Below are positions 54,522 to 64,000 of a stretch of 64,000 nucleotides of DNA, piece after piece (the stretch's first letter is position 1; the number at the start of each line of letters is the position of its first letter). Location: positions 124,001-188,000 of the forward strand of contig NZ_JACHXW010000001.1 of assembly GCF_014192395.1 (NCBI RefSeq). The letters run 5' to 3'. The notes under the pieces were generated by a model. The model did not search any database and was not told the origin of the DNA. It worked only from the letters and a program-made list of their open reading frames with translations. A program made the translations under genes and the position numbers. Source of the DNA: Paenibacillus endophyticus. Lineage in GTDB: Bacteria; Bacillota; Bacilli; Paenibacillales; Paenibacillaceae.

Positions 54522-56255
54522 CTAGTTGGAATAGTTTTCGTGCGGCCAAGACAGGTGAACGGCAACGCCGCCTTCATCGCGAATCCGGAAGGTGATGGAA
54601 GCCTCCTGGCCGAACTGGAACAGCATGCGCTGGCGGATGTTCCATAGCGCGCAGCCGCTTGAGTCGTCGGGCGGATTCATTATTTTTTTCTCGAGCTTGC
54701 GCAGCAGCTCCTCGGTCATGCCGATCCCGTTATCGGCGACAATGATGGTATGATAGCGGTCATCGCTTTCCCCGGTAATCGTGATGAGCCCGTCTCCATC
54801 GAACCTTTCAATGCCGTGCAGAACGGCGTTCTCTACAATCGGCTGCAGGAGCAGCCGCGGCAGCTCGGCGGACAGCATCGTCTCTGGAACCTGGATGTGG
54901 TAGGAGAGATGTTGAATATGGAATTGCTGAATTTCCAAATAGCTTTCGACGAGCTGCAGCTCCTCTTTGAGTGTAGCCGTAAGCTTCTCTACCCTTGTCG
55001 TATAGCGGTAATAGGTGGAGAGATGCATCGCGAGCTTCATGACGGATTCCTTCTTGCCGAGCCGGGCGAGGCTGCGGATGAGCGCAAAGCAATTGTATAA
55101 GAAATGAGGATTAATCTGCGATTGCAGCTGCTTGACGTTAGCCTCGCGCCTGCGCAGCTCCTCCACGTAAACCTTCTGTATCAGCTGCTCGGTATTGGCG
55201 GCCATATCATTAAACCGCTGGAATAAATAAGTGAACTCATTTTTAGGATTAGCGGTAATCCGGGTAGCATAGTTCCCCTCTTGAAGCCGCTTCACACTGC
55301 GAATTAGCAAGCCGATTGGCCGCTGTACATTCCGGTAAAGCAGGTAACCGGCAAGCAAGCTCATAATGAGCAGCAGGCCGACCGAGCCGTAAAATAAATT
55401 CCGGCTCTTGACGATTGGCTTCAGAACGTCCGCAAGCGGCACGTAATCGATCAAATACCAATCCAGTGTTTTGACATGCGCGGAGGTAACGAGAAAATCA
55501 TTCCCTCTAATCGTAATGATTTGATTGGAAGCCTCGCTGACCGTCGCTTGCTGCATCAAAGCTTGGATGCTCGCTGTCATTTCCTTATCGGCCGTGCGGT
55601 TCTTGATCATGCTTCCATCTGCATGCAGCAGGAAAGGATCGCCTTTGCCTGCAAGCTTGAACGTATCCAGATCCTTGATGAGATGCTCCTCGGGAAACGA
55701 TATCTCGACGATTATTCCGGCTTTGTCCAAGTTCCCCTCCAAGCGCTTCGGTTTGACGATATGACGAACAAAGCGGTTTTGCTTTATGCTTTGGATCGTC
55801 ATTTCCTTGTATTTCCAGTTAGGCGTAAATATTTTTTTGATGGAATCCAAATCATAGGACAAATACGTATTGGTGGATACTAGCTGCTTGCTCGCAGGCG
55901 CTGTGATGCTGTACTGGGTATCCCAGCGCTGGGCGACGTTCAGCAGGCGCAGCCGCTCGAGAATGCGCAGCTTCTCGTCATTGCGCTGGTAAGCGCTCTC
56001 GATGAGATGCAGGTTTTGCAGCTGCTGGATATGGATATCCTCGCTGAGCAGGAAGCCCAGCGTTGACAGCGTGGTCACGCTTTTATCGATTTCGCTGGCG
56101 AGAAACGTAATGTCCTTCTGCTTCAGCGATTTCATCTCATCATTGATAACCCCGATGCTTGTCTGAATAGAAAGCGTATACAAAACGATGATCGGGATAA
56201 GCAGCAGGATGATCAAGGTAATCATTTTGGCAAACGTATTTTCGCGTAAACGCAT
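54522..56255 (-). CDS. YesM-type sensor histidine kinase
   Basis: 577 residues from ATG 56255 (AGAGAGGTCCC upstream); the frame opens at 56318. Membrane helix about 12-32 (ITLIILLLIPIIVLYTL), extracytoplasmic sensor, second helix about 275-298, HAMP (YRNVQRPIGLLIRSVKRLQEG), then the His_kinase core with phosphoacceptor in QINPHFLYNCF and ATPase motifs VENAVLHGIE and ADNGIGM. The bulky extracellular loop suggests direct or binding-protein-mediated sugar sensing. Confidence 0.92.
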   Translation of the reverse strand: MRLRENTFAKMITLIILLLIPIIVLYTLSIQTSIGVINDEMKSLKQKDITFLASEIDKSVTTLSTLGFLLSEDIHIQQLQNLHLIESAYQRNDEKLRILERLRLLNVAQRWDTQYSITAPASKQLVSTNTYLSYDLDSIKKIFTPNWKYKEMTIQSIKQNRFVRHIVKPKRLEGNLDKAGIIVEISFPEEHLIKDLDTFKLAGKGDPFLLHADGSMIKNRTADKEMTASIQALMQQATVSEASNQIITIRGNDFLVTSAHVKTLDWYLIDYVPLADVLKPIVKSRNLFYGSVGLLLIMSLLAGYLLYRNVQRPIGLLIRSVKRLQEGNYATRITANPKNEFTYLFQRFNDMAANTEQLIQKVYVEELRRREANVKQLQSQINPHFLYNCFALIRSLARLGKKESVMKLAMHLSTYYRYTTRVEKLTATLKEELQLVESYLEIQQFHIQHLSYHIQVPETMLSAELPRLLLQPIVENAVLHGIERFDGDGLITITGESDDRYHTIIVADNGIGMTEELLRKLEKKIMNPPDDSSGCALWNIRQRMLFQFGQEASITFRIRDEGGVAVHLSWPHENYSN

Positions 56256-56417
56256 GCTTGGGACCTCTCTTTTTATGAAAATAAAATGACATATGTCTAC
56301 AAAGTGGCATGCTTCCAAAGATCGTGGTCTATAGAACAGGAGAGACTGCTGATAAAATTAATCATACAGGAGAGATGATAAAACACAATCAAATTTTGTT
56401 TGGAAAGGGGCAGACCA

Positions 56418-57377
56418 GTGGAAAGCGCGCTAAACAAACCGCTGCAGCAAGAAACGAAACCAAAACAACAGAAGGAAAAAAGAGCGAGAGAATTATTTAG
56501 CCGCACTTGGCCCTTGCATCTCATGCTGCTTCCGGCAGCGATCATTACCTTCATATTCGCTTACGTGCCAATGAGTGGACTTATTATGGCGTTTCAGGAC
56601 TTCAAGCCATATGACGGTATATTTCGTTCAAAGCTTGTCGGCCTGGAGCATTTTCGGTTCATGTTCGAGTATCCAGACAGCAAGCAGGTTATTATGAACA
56701 CCTTGATCATTTCGGGACTCAAAATCGTGTTTGGCCTCGTGGTGCCGTTCACATTCGCGATTCTGCTGAATGAGGTGCGCAAAATGTTTTTCAAACGGGT
56801 CGTTCAAACGCTCGTATACTTGCCGCATTTCATCTCATGGGTCATTCTCGGCGCGATCCTAACGGACATGCTCGGAAGCAAAGGCATCGTTAACCAGCTT
56901 CTCAACACACTCGGGTTAGAATCCGTATTCTGGCTCGGCGAAGGCAACTGGTTCCGATTCACGGTCGTCGTCAGTGACATCTGGCAAAACTTCGGCTTCA
57001 ATACGATCGTGTTTCTAGCGGCTCTCTCAGGCGTGAATCCTTCCCTTTATGAGGCGGCGGAGGTAGACGGGGCTACGAGGTGGAAGCAGACGCTGCATAT
57101 TACCGTTCCTTCCATGATTCCCATTGCGGTTGTGGTAGGCACGCTGTCGCTTGGCAATATTCTAAACGGCGGCTTCGATCAAATCTTTAATCTATACAAT
57201 GCGCTTGTATATGACAAAGGAGACATTATCGATACGTTCGTATATCGTACGGCCATTTTGAACGGTCAATACAGCTTCGGTACAGCGGTCGGCTTGTTCA
57301 AATCCATTATTGGCCTGATCATGATCGTGTTCTCTTACCGCATGGCTTACAAATACGCAGGTTATCGCATCTTCTAG
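56418..57377 (+). CDS. Carbohydrate ABC transporter permease, LplB type
   Basis: 319 residues from GTG 56418, placed nine bases after AAAGGGG. Charged N-terminus, six hydrophobic helices, and the EAA loop EAAEVDGATRWKQTLHITVPSM near residue 210. One of two inner-membrane subunits of an LplABC/YtcPQ-type oligosaccharide importer; no ATPase gene is present, which is normal as a shared MsmX-type ATPase usually serves these systems. First gene of the operon. Confidence 0.9.
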   Translation: MESALNKPLQQETKPKQQKEKRARELFSRTWPLHLMLLPAAIITFIFAYVPMSGLIMAFQDFKPYDGIFRSKLVGLEHFRFMFEYPDSKQVIMNTLIISGLKIVFGLVVPFTFAILLNEVRKMFFKRVVQTLVYLPHFISWVILGAILTDMLGSKGIVNQLLNTLGLESVFWLGEGNWFRFTVVVSDIWQNFGFNTIVFLAALSGVNPSLYEAAEVDGATRWKQTLHITVPSMIPIAVVVGTLSLGNILNGGFDQIFNLYNALVYDKGDIIDTFVYRTAILNGQYSFGTAVGLFKSIIGLIMIVFSYRMAYKYAGYRIF

Positions 57378-57400
57378 AGAAAGGGGGAGGGAGTTAGAGC

Positions 57401-58279
57401 ATGTATTACAAAACATCAGGGTATAAAGCATTCTCGGTATTCAACTACATTTTGCTAGCCGTCATTTGCATTTCCTGCATCATTCCGCTCGTACACATTC
57501 TTGCGGTCAGCTTAAGCGCCAGCTCGCCGGCGAACGCGAACCTCGTCAAGCTATGGCCGATCGGCTTCAACTTTGAAGCGTATTCCAAAACGCTGAACAA
57601 CGATAACTTCCATAATGCGCTGCTCGTAGGCTTGCAACGTACCGCGCTCGGAACGGTTGTGGGCATGTCGCTTATGATACTAGCGGGCTACGCTTTGTCC
57701 AAGGATGGACGGACATTCAAGAGCCGTTCGGTCTATACGTGGTATTTCCTCTTTACGATGCTCTTCAGTGGTGGTATTGTTCCTTCGTACATGCTAATCC
57801 GCAATTTGGATTTGATGAACTCGATCTGGGCGCTCGTACTTCCCGGAGCCATCAATGTATTCAATATGGTTCTGCTTATGAACTTTTTCCGAGCGGTTCC
57901 GAAAGAGCTTGAGGAAGCATCGCTAATTGACGGCGCGGGCCAATTCCGGACATTGTGGAGCATCTTTTTACCGATATCGATGCCCGCACTTGCAACGATA
58001 TCATTATTCACAATGGTTACACATTGGAATTCATGGTTTGATGGTTTGTTATATATTACAGATTATAGAAAATATCCATTATCAACTTTTTTGCAAACGA
58101 TTATTGTTCAGCAGGATTTCAATAAAATAAATCCCGATGTCAATGAGCTGAAGCACATCTCGCAGCGCACGGTCAAATCGGCGCAAATCTTTATCGGGAC
58201 GCTTCCGATCTTGCTCGTGTATCCGTTCCTGCAGCGTTATTTTGTAAAAGGAATCATTCTTGGAGCCGTGAAGGAATAG
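57401..58279 (+). CDS. Carbohydrate ABC transporter permease, LplC/YtcP type
   Basis: 292 residues, six helices. EAA loop EEASLIDGAGQFRTLWSIFLPIS about residue 168. Bears the LplC-type C-terminus FLQRYFVKGIILGAVKE. GGGGGAGGG precedes ATG, 23 bp after the partner permease gene. Confidence 0.9.
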   Translation: MYYKTSGYKAFSVFNYILLAVICISCIIPLVHILAVSLSASSPANANLVKLWPIGFNFEAYSKTLNNDNFHNALLVGLQRTALGTVVGMSLMILAGYALSKDGRTFKSRSVYTWYFLFTMLFSGGIVPSYMLIRNLDLMNSIWALVLPGAINVFNMVLLMNFFRAVPKELEEASLIDGAGQFRTLWSIFLPISMPALATISLFTMVTHWNSWFDGLLYITDYRKYPLSTFLQTIIVQQDFNKINPDVNELKHISQRTVKSAQIFIGTLPILLVYPFLQRYFVKGIILGAVKE

Positions 58280-58406
58280 CGCAAGAAAAAGGCATCAATA
58301 ACAAAAAGTTGGTCTATCGAAGCAGCAAAGCGAGCTGTATATTGGAAACAAGCGATATAACAGATATCGTAATTAATAACAAAATATAACTTACGGGGGT
58401 TAAGGC

Positions 58407-60140
58407 ATGAAGAAGTGGCTTTCGGTCTTATTGGTACTATCATTTATGCTAGCGATTGCGGCATGTTCCGGTGGCAACAACACAAACAAAGGCACGAACG
58501 CACCGGCAAGCAACAAGCCAGGCAATGAGCCTGCACAAACGGAAGAAGGCAATGCAGAAGGGTTTGCCGATGGCAAGTACACGACACCAGTCACCTTAAC
58601 GACAGTGTGGGGACTTAACCAAAACGGATCGGTCTTCAAGGAAGGCGAAACGATCGAAGACAACGTTCATACTCGCCTTGTTAAAGAAAGACTGGGCATT
58701 GACATTAAATACAACTGGGTCGTAACGAACACGAACGACGCTTACAAAACGAAGCTGCGCCTCATGCTGTCGTCGGGCGAGGAAATGCCGGATGTGGTCA
58801 CTTACCGCGGTGACTTGGAAACGGTTAACATGCTGATCGACTCCGGACAGTTCATGCCGGTAGGCGACTTGGTAGACAAATATGCCAACGATACTTATAA
58901 AGCAGGTTTAGATCTTGATCCAACCATTTGGCTGCCGATCAGCCGTGGCGCAGACAAAATGGCATTGCCGATTCTAGATTACGCTTACAATGCGGATCAT
59001 GTGATGTGGGTTCGCGAGGATTGGCTGACAAAGCTTAATCTGAAAGCGCCTACCACACTAGCCGAGATGGAAGCGGTAATGGAAGCATTCGTGAAAAGTG
59101 ATCCAGACGGAGACAGCAAAGCGAATACGCTGGGCCTTGCAACGGGCTTCAAAAACGGTTTTGCGAACTGGATGACCGATATCGGCTTCATCTTCGGCGC
59201 GCACGGCACCATGCCTGGCCAATGGAATCAAGCGGCAGACGGTTCCCTTGAGCACGGCTCCATTAATCCAGCTGCCAAAGCGGCATTATCCAATTTAAAA
59301 GAATGGCTCGACAAAGGCTACATTTCACAGGATTCCGCACTGCTTGACGAAACAACAGGCTCGGAGCTCTTCACTAAAGGCGAAGCGGGCATTATGTTCG
59401 GACCGAACTGGCTTCCAGCATGGCCGTTCCCTGACCTTCTGAACAACGTTCCATCGGCGAAATACAAAGCGTATCCGATTCCGGCTGGTCCTGACGGCAA
59501 AATCGGTTCCGCAGGCGGCAACCCGCCGGCTAACGGTTATGTATTCGTAAACAAAAAAGCTAAAAATCCGGAAGCGATCATTCATTACTATAACTGGTTC
59601 TTCGATAATATGGCTAATCCGCAGCCAGGCAGCGAGTTCGAGAAGGGCTTTGCAGAGGGTTATGACTACGCAACGCTTCCTGACGGCTCCATCACGGCTG
59701 ATATTGCGAAATATCCGGATCTATTCCCTGGCTTGAAGGACCAAACGGCACCGCCGCTATTCTACACGCTGACGTTTGAGGGCGCTCGTATTCCGACATT
59801 GTATGCAGAAACGCATGTGAAGCTCGCAGGCGGCGCTGAAGCGGTTACGCCTTACGAGAAGCAAGAGTTCAACACGCGTTTGAAAGAAAATACGGATGCC
59901 ATGAAGGTCGTTATGGATCAAAACGCGATTCGCATGAAAAATTACTACATGGGTCCTTTGACTGAAACGATGCAAAGCAAAAACGAGCTGCTGAATAAAC
60001 TGCTCAACGAAACGTTCAACAAAATCGTCTATGGCCAGCAGCCTGTCGATTCATTCGATACGATGGTTGACAACTGGAAAAAATCCGGCGGCGAACAAAT
60101 TACGAAGGAAGTTAATGACTGGTATAACAGCGTTAAATAA
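58407..60140 (+). CDS. Extracellular solute-binding lipoprotein, LplA type
   Basis: 577 residues. Lipoprotein signal peptide MKKWLSVLLVLSFMLAIAAC (Cys20), a Gly/Asn/Thr-rich tether, then the family 1-like binding domain with TLTTVWGLNQNG, LMLSSGEEMPDVVTYRGD and WVREDWLTKLNL. Captures an oligosaccharide outside the membrane and feeds the two permeases. TACGGGGGTT precedes ATG. Substrate not readable; beta-glucan fragments are an inference from the neighbouring GH16 enzyme. Confidence 0.9.
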   Translation: MKKWLSVLLVLSFMLAIAACSGGNNTNKGTNAPASNKPGNEPAQTEEGNAEGFADGKYTTPVTLTTVWGLNQNGSVFKEGETIEDNVHTRLVKERLGIDIKYNWVVTNTNDAYKTKLRLMLSSGEEMPDVVTYRGDLETVNMLIDSGQFMPVGDLVDKYANDTYKAGLDLDPTIWLPISRGADKMALPILDYAYNADHVMWVREDWLTKLNLKAPTTLAEMEAVMEAFVKSDPDGDSKANTLGLATGFKNGFANWMTDIGFIFGAHGTMPGQWNQAADGSLEHGSINPAAKAALSNLKEWLDKGYISQDSALLDETTGSELFTKGEAGIMFGPNWLPAWPFPDLLNNVPSAKYKAYPIPAGPDGKIGSAGGNPPANGYVFVNKKAKNPEAIIHYYNWFFDNMANPQPGSEFEKGFAEGYDYATLPDGSITADIAKYPDLFPGLKDQTAPPLFYTLTFEGARIPTLYAETHVKLAGGAEAVTPYEKQEFNTRLKENTDAMKVVMDQNAIRMKNYYMGPLTETMQSKNELLNKLLNETFNKIVYGQQPVDSFDTMVDNWKKSGGEQITKEVNDWYNSVK

Positions 60141-60262
60141 CCAGTTGCAGAAGTACTTGCTTCTTGCCTAGGAAGCATAATTGAATCGACCGAGCGAACA
60201 GCCTGTCACGTTGCAGTTTCATTATTGAGCTGTAAGATGCAGGCTGTTGTTCTGAACACTTA

Positions 60263-60276
60263 GGTAAGCGTTTGCA
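60263..60276 (+). promoter_or_regulatory. Catabolite-responsive (cre-like) site upstream of the SLH-GH16 gene
   Basis: GGTAAGCGTTTGCA at 60263-60276 differs at the first base, and at one less-conserved position, from the CcpA consensus TGNNARCGNWWWCA. It lies 37 bp upstream of the ATG, a place suited to repression. Confidence 0.45.
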
Positions 60277-60312
60277 AAGAGGCAATTTAAATGGAAAGGA
60301 AGTAGATTGGGA

Positions 60313-63300
60313 ATGAATAAAAGGTTTATTTCAATTATGCTCGTATTCATGATGCTGGCAAGCATCCTGCCTATCGTAAACGCGGAGAGTGCAGCGGATG
60401 ACAGCACAGCCCATTGGGGCGAGAAGTCGCTTGTGAAGTGGATAGACAAAGGCATGCTCGGCGGATACCCAGACGGCAGCATACAGCCGGATCGTCAAGT
60501 GACGAGAGCGGAATTCACGAAGCTTGTTAACGCGGTGTTCCGTTTGAACAAGAGCGAAGCAAGTTCATTTACAGATGTTGTGGCAGACGCTTGGTACAGC
60601 CAGGATATCGCTGCAGTAAAGGAAGCTGGTTTCATTGAAGGATATCCGGATGGCAGTTTTAAGCCAGGCGCATCTATTTCGAGGCAAGAGGCTGCAAAGA
60701 TCGCTTCGGGATTGTTCAAGCTTGAAGTCGCGCAAGGCGACAAGCTTGCTTCTTTTAAGGATAGAGATCAGGTACAGGCTTATGCGAAGTCTTCGCTTGA
60801 GCAGCTGCTGGCAGGCGGATACATAAATGGTTATCCCGATCAAACGCTGAGGCCTGCTAAGCCAATCACAAGAGCGGAAGCAATCGCCTTATTGGACCGT
60901 TTGGCTGTGGAAGTTGTTAATAAAGCAGGCAGCTATGACAAAGTGCGCATCTCAGGGAACGCAGTGATAAATGCGGCTGGCGTTAGACTCAACGATGCGG
61001 TTATAGACGGTAATCTTTTTCTGACGCAAGGCATTGGAGAGGGCGATGTTTTTCTAACGGATTTGGAGGTTAAAGGAACGGTTTATATTCAAGGAGGCGG
61101 CGTCAACAGCATTCATTTCATCAATTCCAAGCTGAATAAGCTGAATATTAACAAAGCGACTGGCAAGGTAAGGGTTTTATTCTCCAATAAGACGGATGCG
61201 GAGCAGCTTACCATTGAATCGACAGCGCAGCTGGAGCTGGATGCTGCTGCGCGTCTCTCGCTGCTGCAGATTGAAGAGACGGCTGTAGGAACGAACGTGA
61301 ACGCAAAAGGGAATGTGAAGCAGATTATTAATGAAGGCGCAGACATCGTTGTGAATGACAAGAAACTTGGGTTAGGCGATAAGGCCGTTATTCAGAATGG
61401 CGTCTTGATTAGCGGGCAGCAAGCAACGCCTGGGCAAGGTGGCGGAGGCACTGGAGCGACCCCGACTCCTGCGCCAACAACAGAACCAACAACGGGACCA
61501 ACAACAGAACCAACAACAGAACCAACAACAGAACCAACAACAGAACCAACAACAGAACCAACAACAGAACCAACAACAGAACCAACAACAGAACCAACAA
61601 CGACACCGACTACGGCGCCTGCGGACGAGTGGGAGCTTGTATGGAATGACGAATTCGACGGAAGCGGAGACAACGTAGACACGAACGGCGTCAATCTGGA
61701 CAAATGGGCATATCAGCTCGGCACAGGTTCACAATACGGCTTGGACGGCTGGGGAAATAACGAGGAGCAATATTACCGCGCCGAGAACATATCGGTTGCG
61801 GACGGCAAGCTGACGATTACGGCTGATGATGACGGCTACGGCGGCAAAGCTTATACGTCGGGCAGGCTGTATACGGAGCCGACCTTTAACAAAACGTTCG
61901 GAAAGTTCGAGGCCCGCATGAAGCTTCCGGTAGGAGAGGGAATATGGCCGGCATTCTGGATGATGCCGAAGGACAGCGAGTATGGGGTATGGGCAGCTTC
62001 AGGCGAGCTCGATATTATGGAAGCGCGCGGACGCTTGCCGAATGAGGTCGGAGGAACGATTCATTATGGAAGAAACTGGCCTAACAATAAATCGACTGGC
62101 GCGGAATATGAGTTCGGCGCGGATACGGACATAACCGATTATCATACGTACGGCGTGGAGTGGGAGCCAGGCGAAATCCGTTGGTACGTCGATGGCGTAT
62201 TATTCCAAAAACTTACCAATTGGGACAGCTGGGGAGCGGACCAGCCTGCCAAATATGCATTTCCGGCACCGTTTGACAAGCCGTTCTATATGATTCTGAA
62301 TTTAGCGGTTGGGGGCAATTACGATGGCGGCAGACTGCCCGCTGCGTCGGACATTCCGAGCAAGATGGAAGTGGATTATGTGCGGGTCTATGACATTGCG
62401 AACAGGCCTTATAAAACGCCGGTAGAGCCTTCTTTTGAAAAAGAGCCTTATCCAGCCGTATACAAGCAGCCGATCGCTGGCAATTTTGTTCATGACAGCA
62501 GCTATGCTGAACCGTTCACTACGATCGCGGAGCCGGATCAGGCGCTGGATACGAAATTTTGGAATTTTGCCCATGTCAGTACCTTCCTAGGCAATGGTTC
62601 CATCGCGGTGGAACAGCTGAACGGCGTGCCTTTCGCGAATGCGGACATTACGGCAGGCGGGAATGCCGCCCACGCCGTTCAATTGATCCAGAACGTAACG
62701 CTTGGCAAAGGCAGATGGTATAAGCTTTCATTTGATGCCAAATCCAACGCAAACCGCAATATGGCGGTGAAGTTTGGCGGCGGAGAGAACAGAGGCTGGA
62801 CCACTTACTCCGATAGCCTTGAAGCAAGGCTGTCGAGCAGCATTCAATCCTACGAGATGGTCTTTCAAATGGGGGCAGAAACAGATACGCTGGCAAGGCT
62901 GGAGTTTAATCTGGGCTTAAGCACGAATCCGGTGTGGCTCGGCAATGTGAAAGTAGAAGAAACGACTGCGCCGGACCCTTTCCATGACAACGATCCGAAG
63001 GAGCCGCTGAATGGCAATCACGTGTATAACGGAACCTTTGATATCGGACGGATGGACCGGCTGACTTATTGGAACTTCGCTGCGCTTGGCGGCAGCGCTT
63101 CTGCAGCAGTAGATGCGGCGGATCGCGAGCTTCAGGTTTCGATTACGGACGCTGGTGCGGAGCGGGATGCTGTTACGCTCACGCAATCCGGCATGAATCT
63201 AGTGGAAGGCAATGACTATAAAGTCACGTTCAAAGCGAGAGCCGCTTCCGAGAGAACGATTCAAGCAGGCATCGGCAAAAAAGATGGCAGCGCCTATGCC

Positions 63301-64000
63301 AGCCCCGAGACGTTCTCGTTAACCTCGGAGATGACGGAGCATACGCTGTTGTTCACGATGGAGCAGCCTACAGACTTGTATGGCCAATTGTCCTTTCTGC
63401 TCGGCGGCGAGCAGGGAAATGTATTTATCGATGACGTAGCGATGGTCCGTCTGACCAACTACAATATCGGCGAGCTAGCGCTGAACGATCAGTTCCCGGT
63501 TAAAAACGGCGACTTCTCGAGTGGCAAGGCGGGCTGGGCGGAACATGTGCAAGGCCGGTATGACGGCTGGGGCTCGAGTGCCGTATTTGCAGCGCAGGAT
63601 GGCGAGCTGAAGATGGCGATTGCAAGCGAAGGCAACAATCCGTGGGATGTCATGCTGATGCAGACCGACTTTGATCTTTTTAAAGGCAATACTTATACCG
63701 TTTCGATAGATGCAAGAGCATCCAAAAACCGCGAAATGGAAATTGTGATCGACAGCAATAATACGCGTTATTTATCAGAAAAGGTACAACTCACGGAAAC
63801 GAAGCAAACGTTCAGCTATGAGCTGCAGGCAGTAAACGACATTACGCCATCCTTTAAGCTGCTGCTTGGCAAGCTGGAAGGGGCGAGTGCGATCGGTGAG
63901 CATGACGTGTATGTTGACAATATCCGGATTGAGCTTAAAGATGCAAGATCCAAAGCCTTTTTGCTCCAAAATGGTTATTTCGATGAAGGGATGCAGGACT
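60313..64000 (+). CDS. Cell-surface GH16 beta-glucanase with three SLH domains and carbohydrate-binding modules (partial, runs off window)
   Basis: At least 1229 residues with no stop by base 64000. Signal peptide 1-25. Three SLH domains (about 29-75, 88-135, 150-195: YPDGSIQPDRQVTRAEF, YPDGSFKPGASISRQEA, YPDQTLRPAKPITRAEA) bind secondary cell wall polymer. Residues about 205-365 are beta-rich, resembling a right-handed repeat (DGNLFLTQGIGEGDVFLTDLEVKG). A PTTE-repeat linker leads to a GH16 domain (about 440-695) with catalytic GELDIMEARG (E565, D567, E570), typical of laminarinases/endo-beta-1,3-glucanases. CBM4/9-like modules start near 723, 903, 1061 and 1217. Probably anchors on the cell and cuts beta-glucan for the adjacent importer. 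Confidence 0.92.
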   Translation, partial: MNKRFISIMLVFMMLASILPIVNAESAADDSTAHWGEKSLVKWIDKGMLGGYPDGSIQPDRQVTRAEFTKLVNAVFRLNKSEASSFTDVVADAWYSQDIAAVKEAGFIEGYPDGSFKPGASISRQEAAKIASGLFKLEVAQGDKLASFKDRDQVQAYAKSSLEQLLAGGYINGYPDQTLRPAKPITRAEAIALLDRLAVEVVNKAGSYDKVRISGNAVINAAGVRLNDAVIDGNLFLTQGIGEGDVFLTDLEVKGTVYIQGGGVNSIHFINSKLNKLNINKATGKVRVLFSNKTDAEQLTIESTAQLELDAAARLSLLQIEETAVGTNVNAKGNVKQIINEGADIVVNDKKLGLGDKAVIQNGVLISGQQATPGQGGGGTGATPTPAPTTEPTTGPTTEPTTEPTTEPTTEPTTEPTTEPTTEPTTEPTTTPTTAPADEWELVWNDEFDGSGDNVDTNGVNLDKWAYQLGTGSQYGLDGWGNNEEQYYRAENISVADGKLTITADDDGYGGKAYTSGRLYTEPTFNKTFGKFEARMKLPVGEGIWPAFWMMPKDSEYGVWAASGELDIMEARGRLPNEVGGTIHYGRNWPNNKSTGAEYEFGADTDITDYHTYGVEWEPGEIRWYVDGVLFQKLTNWDSWGADQPAKYAFPAPFDKPFYMILNLAVGGNYDGGRLPAASDIPSKMEVDYVRVYDIANRPYKTPVEPSFEKEPYPAVYKQPIAGNFVHDSSYAEPFTTIAEPDQALDTKFWNFAHVSTFLGNGSIAVEQLNGVPFANADITAGGNAAHAVQLIQNVTLGKGRWYKLSFDAKSNANRNMAVKFGGGENRGWTTYSDSLEARLSSSIQSYEMVFQMGAETDTLARLEFNLGLSTNPVWLGNVKVEETTAPDPFHDNDPKEPLNGNHVYNGTFDIGRMDRLTYWNFAALGGSASAAVDAADRELQVSITDAGAERDAVTLTQSGMNLVEGNDYKVTFKARAASERTIQAGIGKKDGSAYASPETFSLTSEMTEHTLLFTMEQPTDLYGQLSFLLGGEQGNVFIDDVAMVRLTNYNIGELALNDQFPVKNGDFSSGKAGWAEHVQGRYDGWGSSAVFAAQDGELKMAIASEGNNPWDVMLMQTDFDLFKGNTYTVSIDARASKNREMEIVIDSNNTRYLSEKVQLTETKQTFSYELQAVNDITPSFKLLLGKLEGASAIGEHDVYVDNIRIELKDARSKAFLLQNGYFDEGMQD
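61474..61605 (+). repeat. 12-bp tandem repeat encoding a PTTE linker
   Basis: Eleven units of CCAACAACAGAA-type sequence encode Pro-Thr-Thr-Glu repeats between the beta-rich region and the GH16 domain. Such tracts can gain or lose units in frame and form a flexible, possibly glycosylated, spacer. Confidence 0.9.

Noticed and set aside
61392..61703. Antisense frame reading VVGSVVG repeats opposite the PTTE linker
   Set aside because: Mirror image of the 12-bp repeat in the SLH-GH16 gene; no ribosome site.

Overview
The window is about 64 kb of chromosomal core sequence from an endospore-forming Gram-positive bacterium of the order Bacillales, most likely Paenibacillus or a close relative. This is inferred from gene content: ecsAB, the yheA/yheC/yheD sporulation family, ytoI-ytpI-ytrI-ytrH-dnaE, accDA-pyk, citZ-icd-mdh, a gerA-type germination operon, and an LplABC-type transporter with YesM/YesN regulators beside a cell-wall-anchored (SLH) GH16 glucanase. 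Strong AGGAGG-type ribosome binding sites precede most genes. I see no tRNA or rRNA genes, prophage, insertion sequence or CRISPR array.

Layout. 0-9 kb: a CcdA-like thiol transporter with a 3' frameshift, ecsAB, an aminotransferase, an AraC regulator, psd, a TspO-like membrane protein, a HAD phosphatase and a PPOX-fold protein. 9-16 kb (minus strand): five tandem YheC/YheD ATP-grasp genes with an acetyltransferase gene inside the cluster, and yheA divergent from them. 16-20.6 kb: small unknown genes, an XRE regulator, ytoI, ytpI and the sporulation pair ytrH-ytrI behind a good sigma-E-like promoter. 20.7-29.3 kb: dnaE, a PgpA-like gene, accD, accA and pyk. 29.3-34.2 kb: a thioesterase, a 38-bp tandem repeat tract, fxsA, and polyphosphate metabolism (ppk behind a Pho-box-like triplet; ppx convergent). 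34.3-38.9 kb: the TCA genes citZ, icd and mdh; the icd-mdh gap holds an unusual array of about twelve covarying hairpins. 39-47.4 kb: recQ, kdgK with a DeoR regulator, nagB-nagA, a remnant of a carotenoid-type phytoene desaturase, and fni. 47.4-50.9 kb: a spore germinant receptor operon (minus strand). 51-64 kb: a methyltransferase, an MBL-fold hydrolase, a YesN/YesM two-component pair, an LplB/LplC/LplA-type carbohydrate ABC transporter, and a very large SLH-GH16-CBM protein that runs off the window.

How the parts work together. Three groups serve the spore: YheC/D, YtrH/I and the Ger receptor. Central metabolism is clustered (fatty acid precursor supply, pyruvate kinase, TCA entry). The right-hand end reads as a polysaccharide-use locus: a surface glucanase with a catabolite-repression-like site, an oligosaccharide importer and its sensor/regulator. 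The most unusual features are the five-gene YheC/YheD cluster, whose long/short alternation suggests duplication of a yheD-yheC pair, and the hairpin array between icd and mdh, where stem sequences change in a compensatory way.
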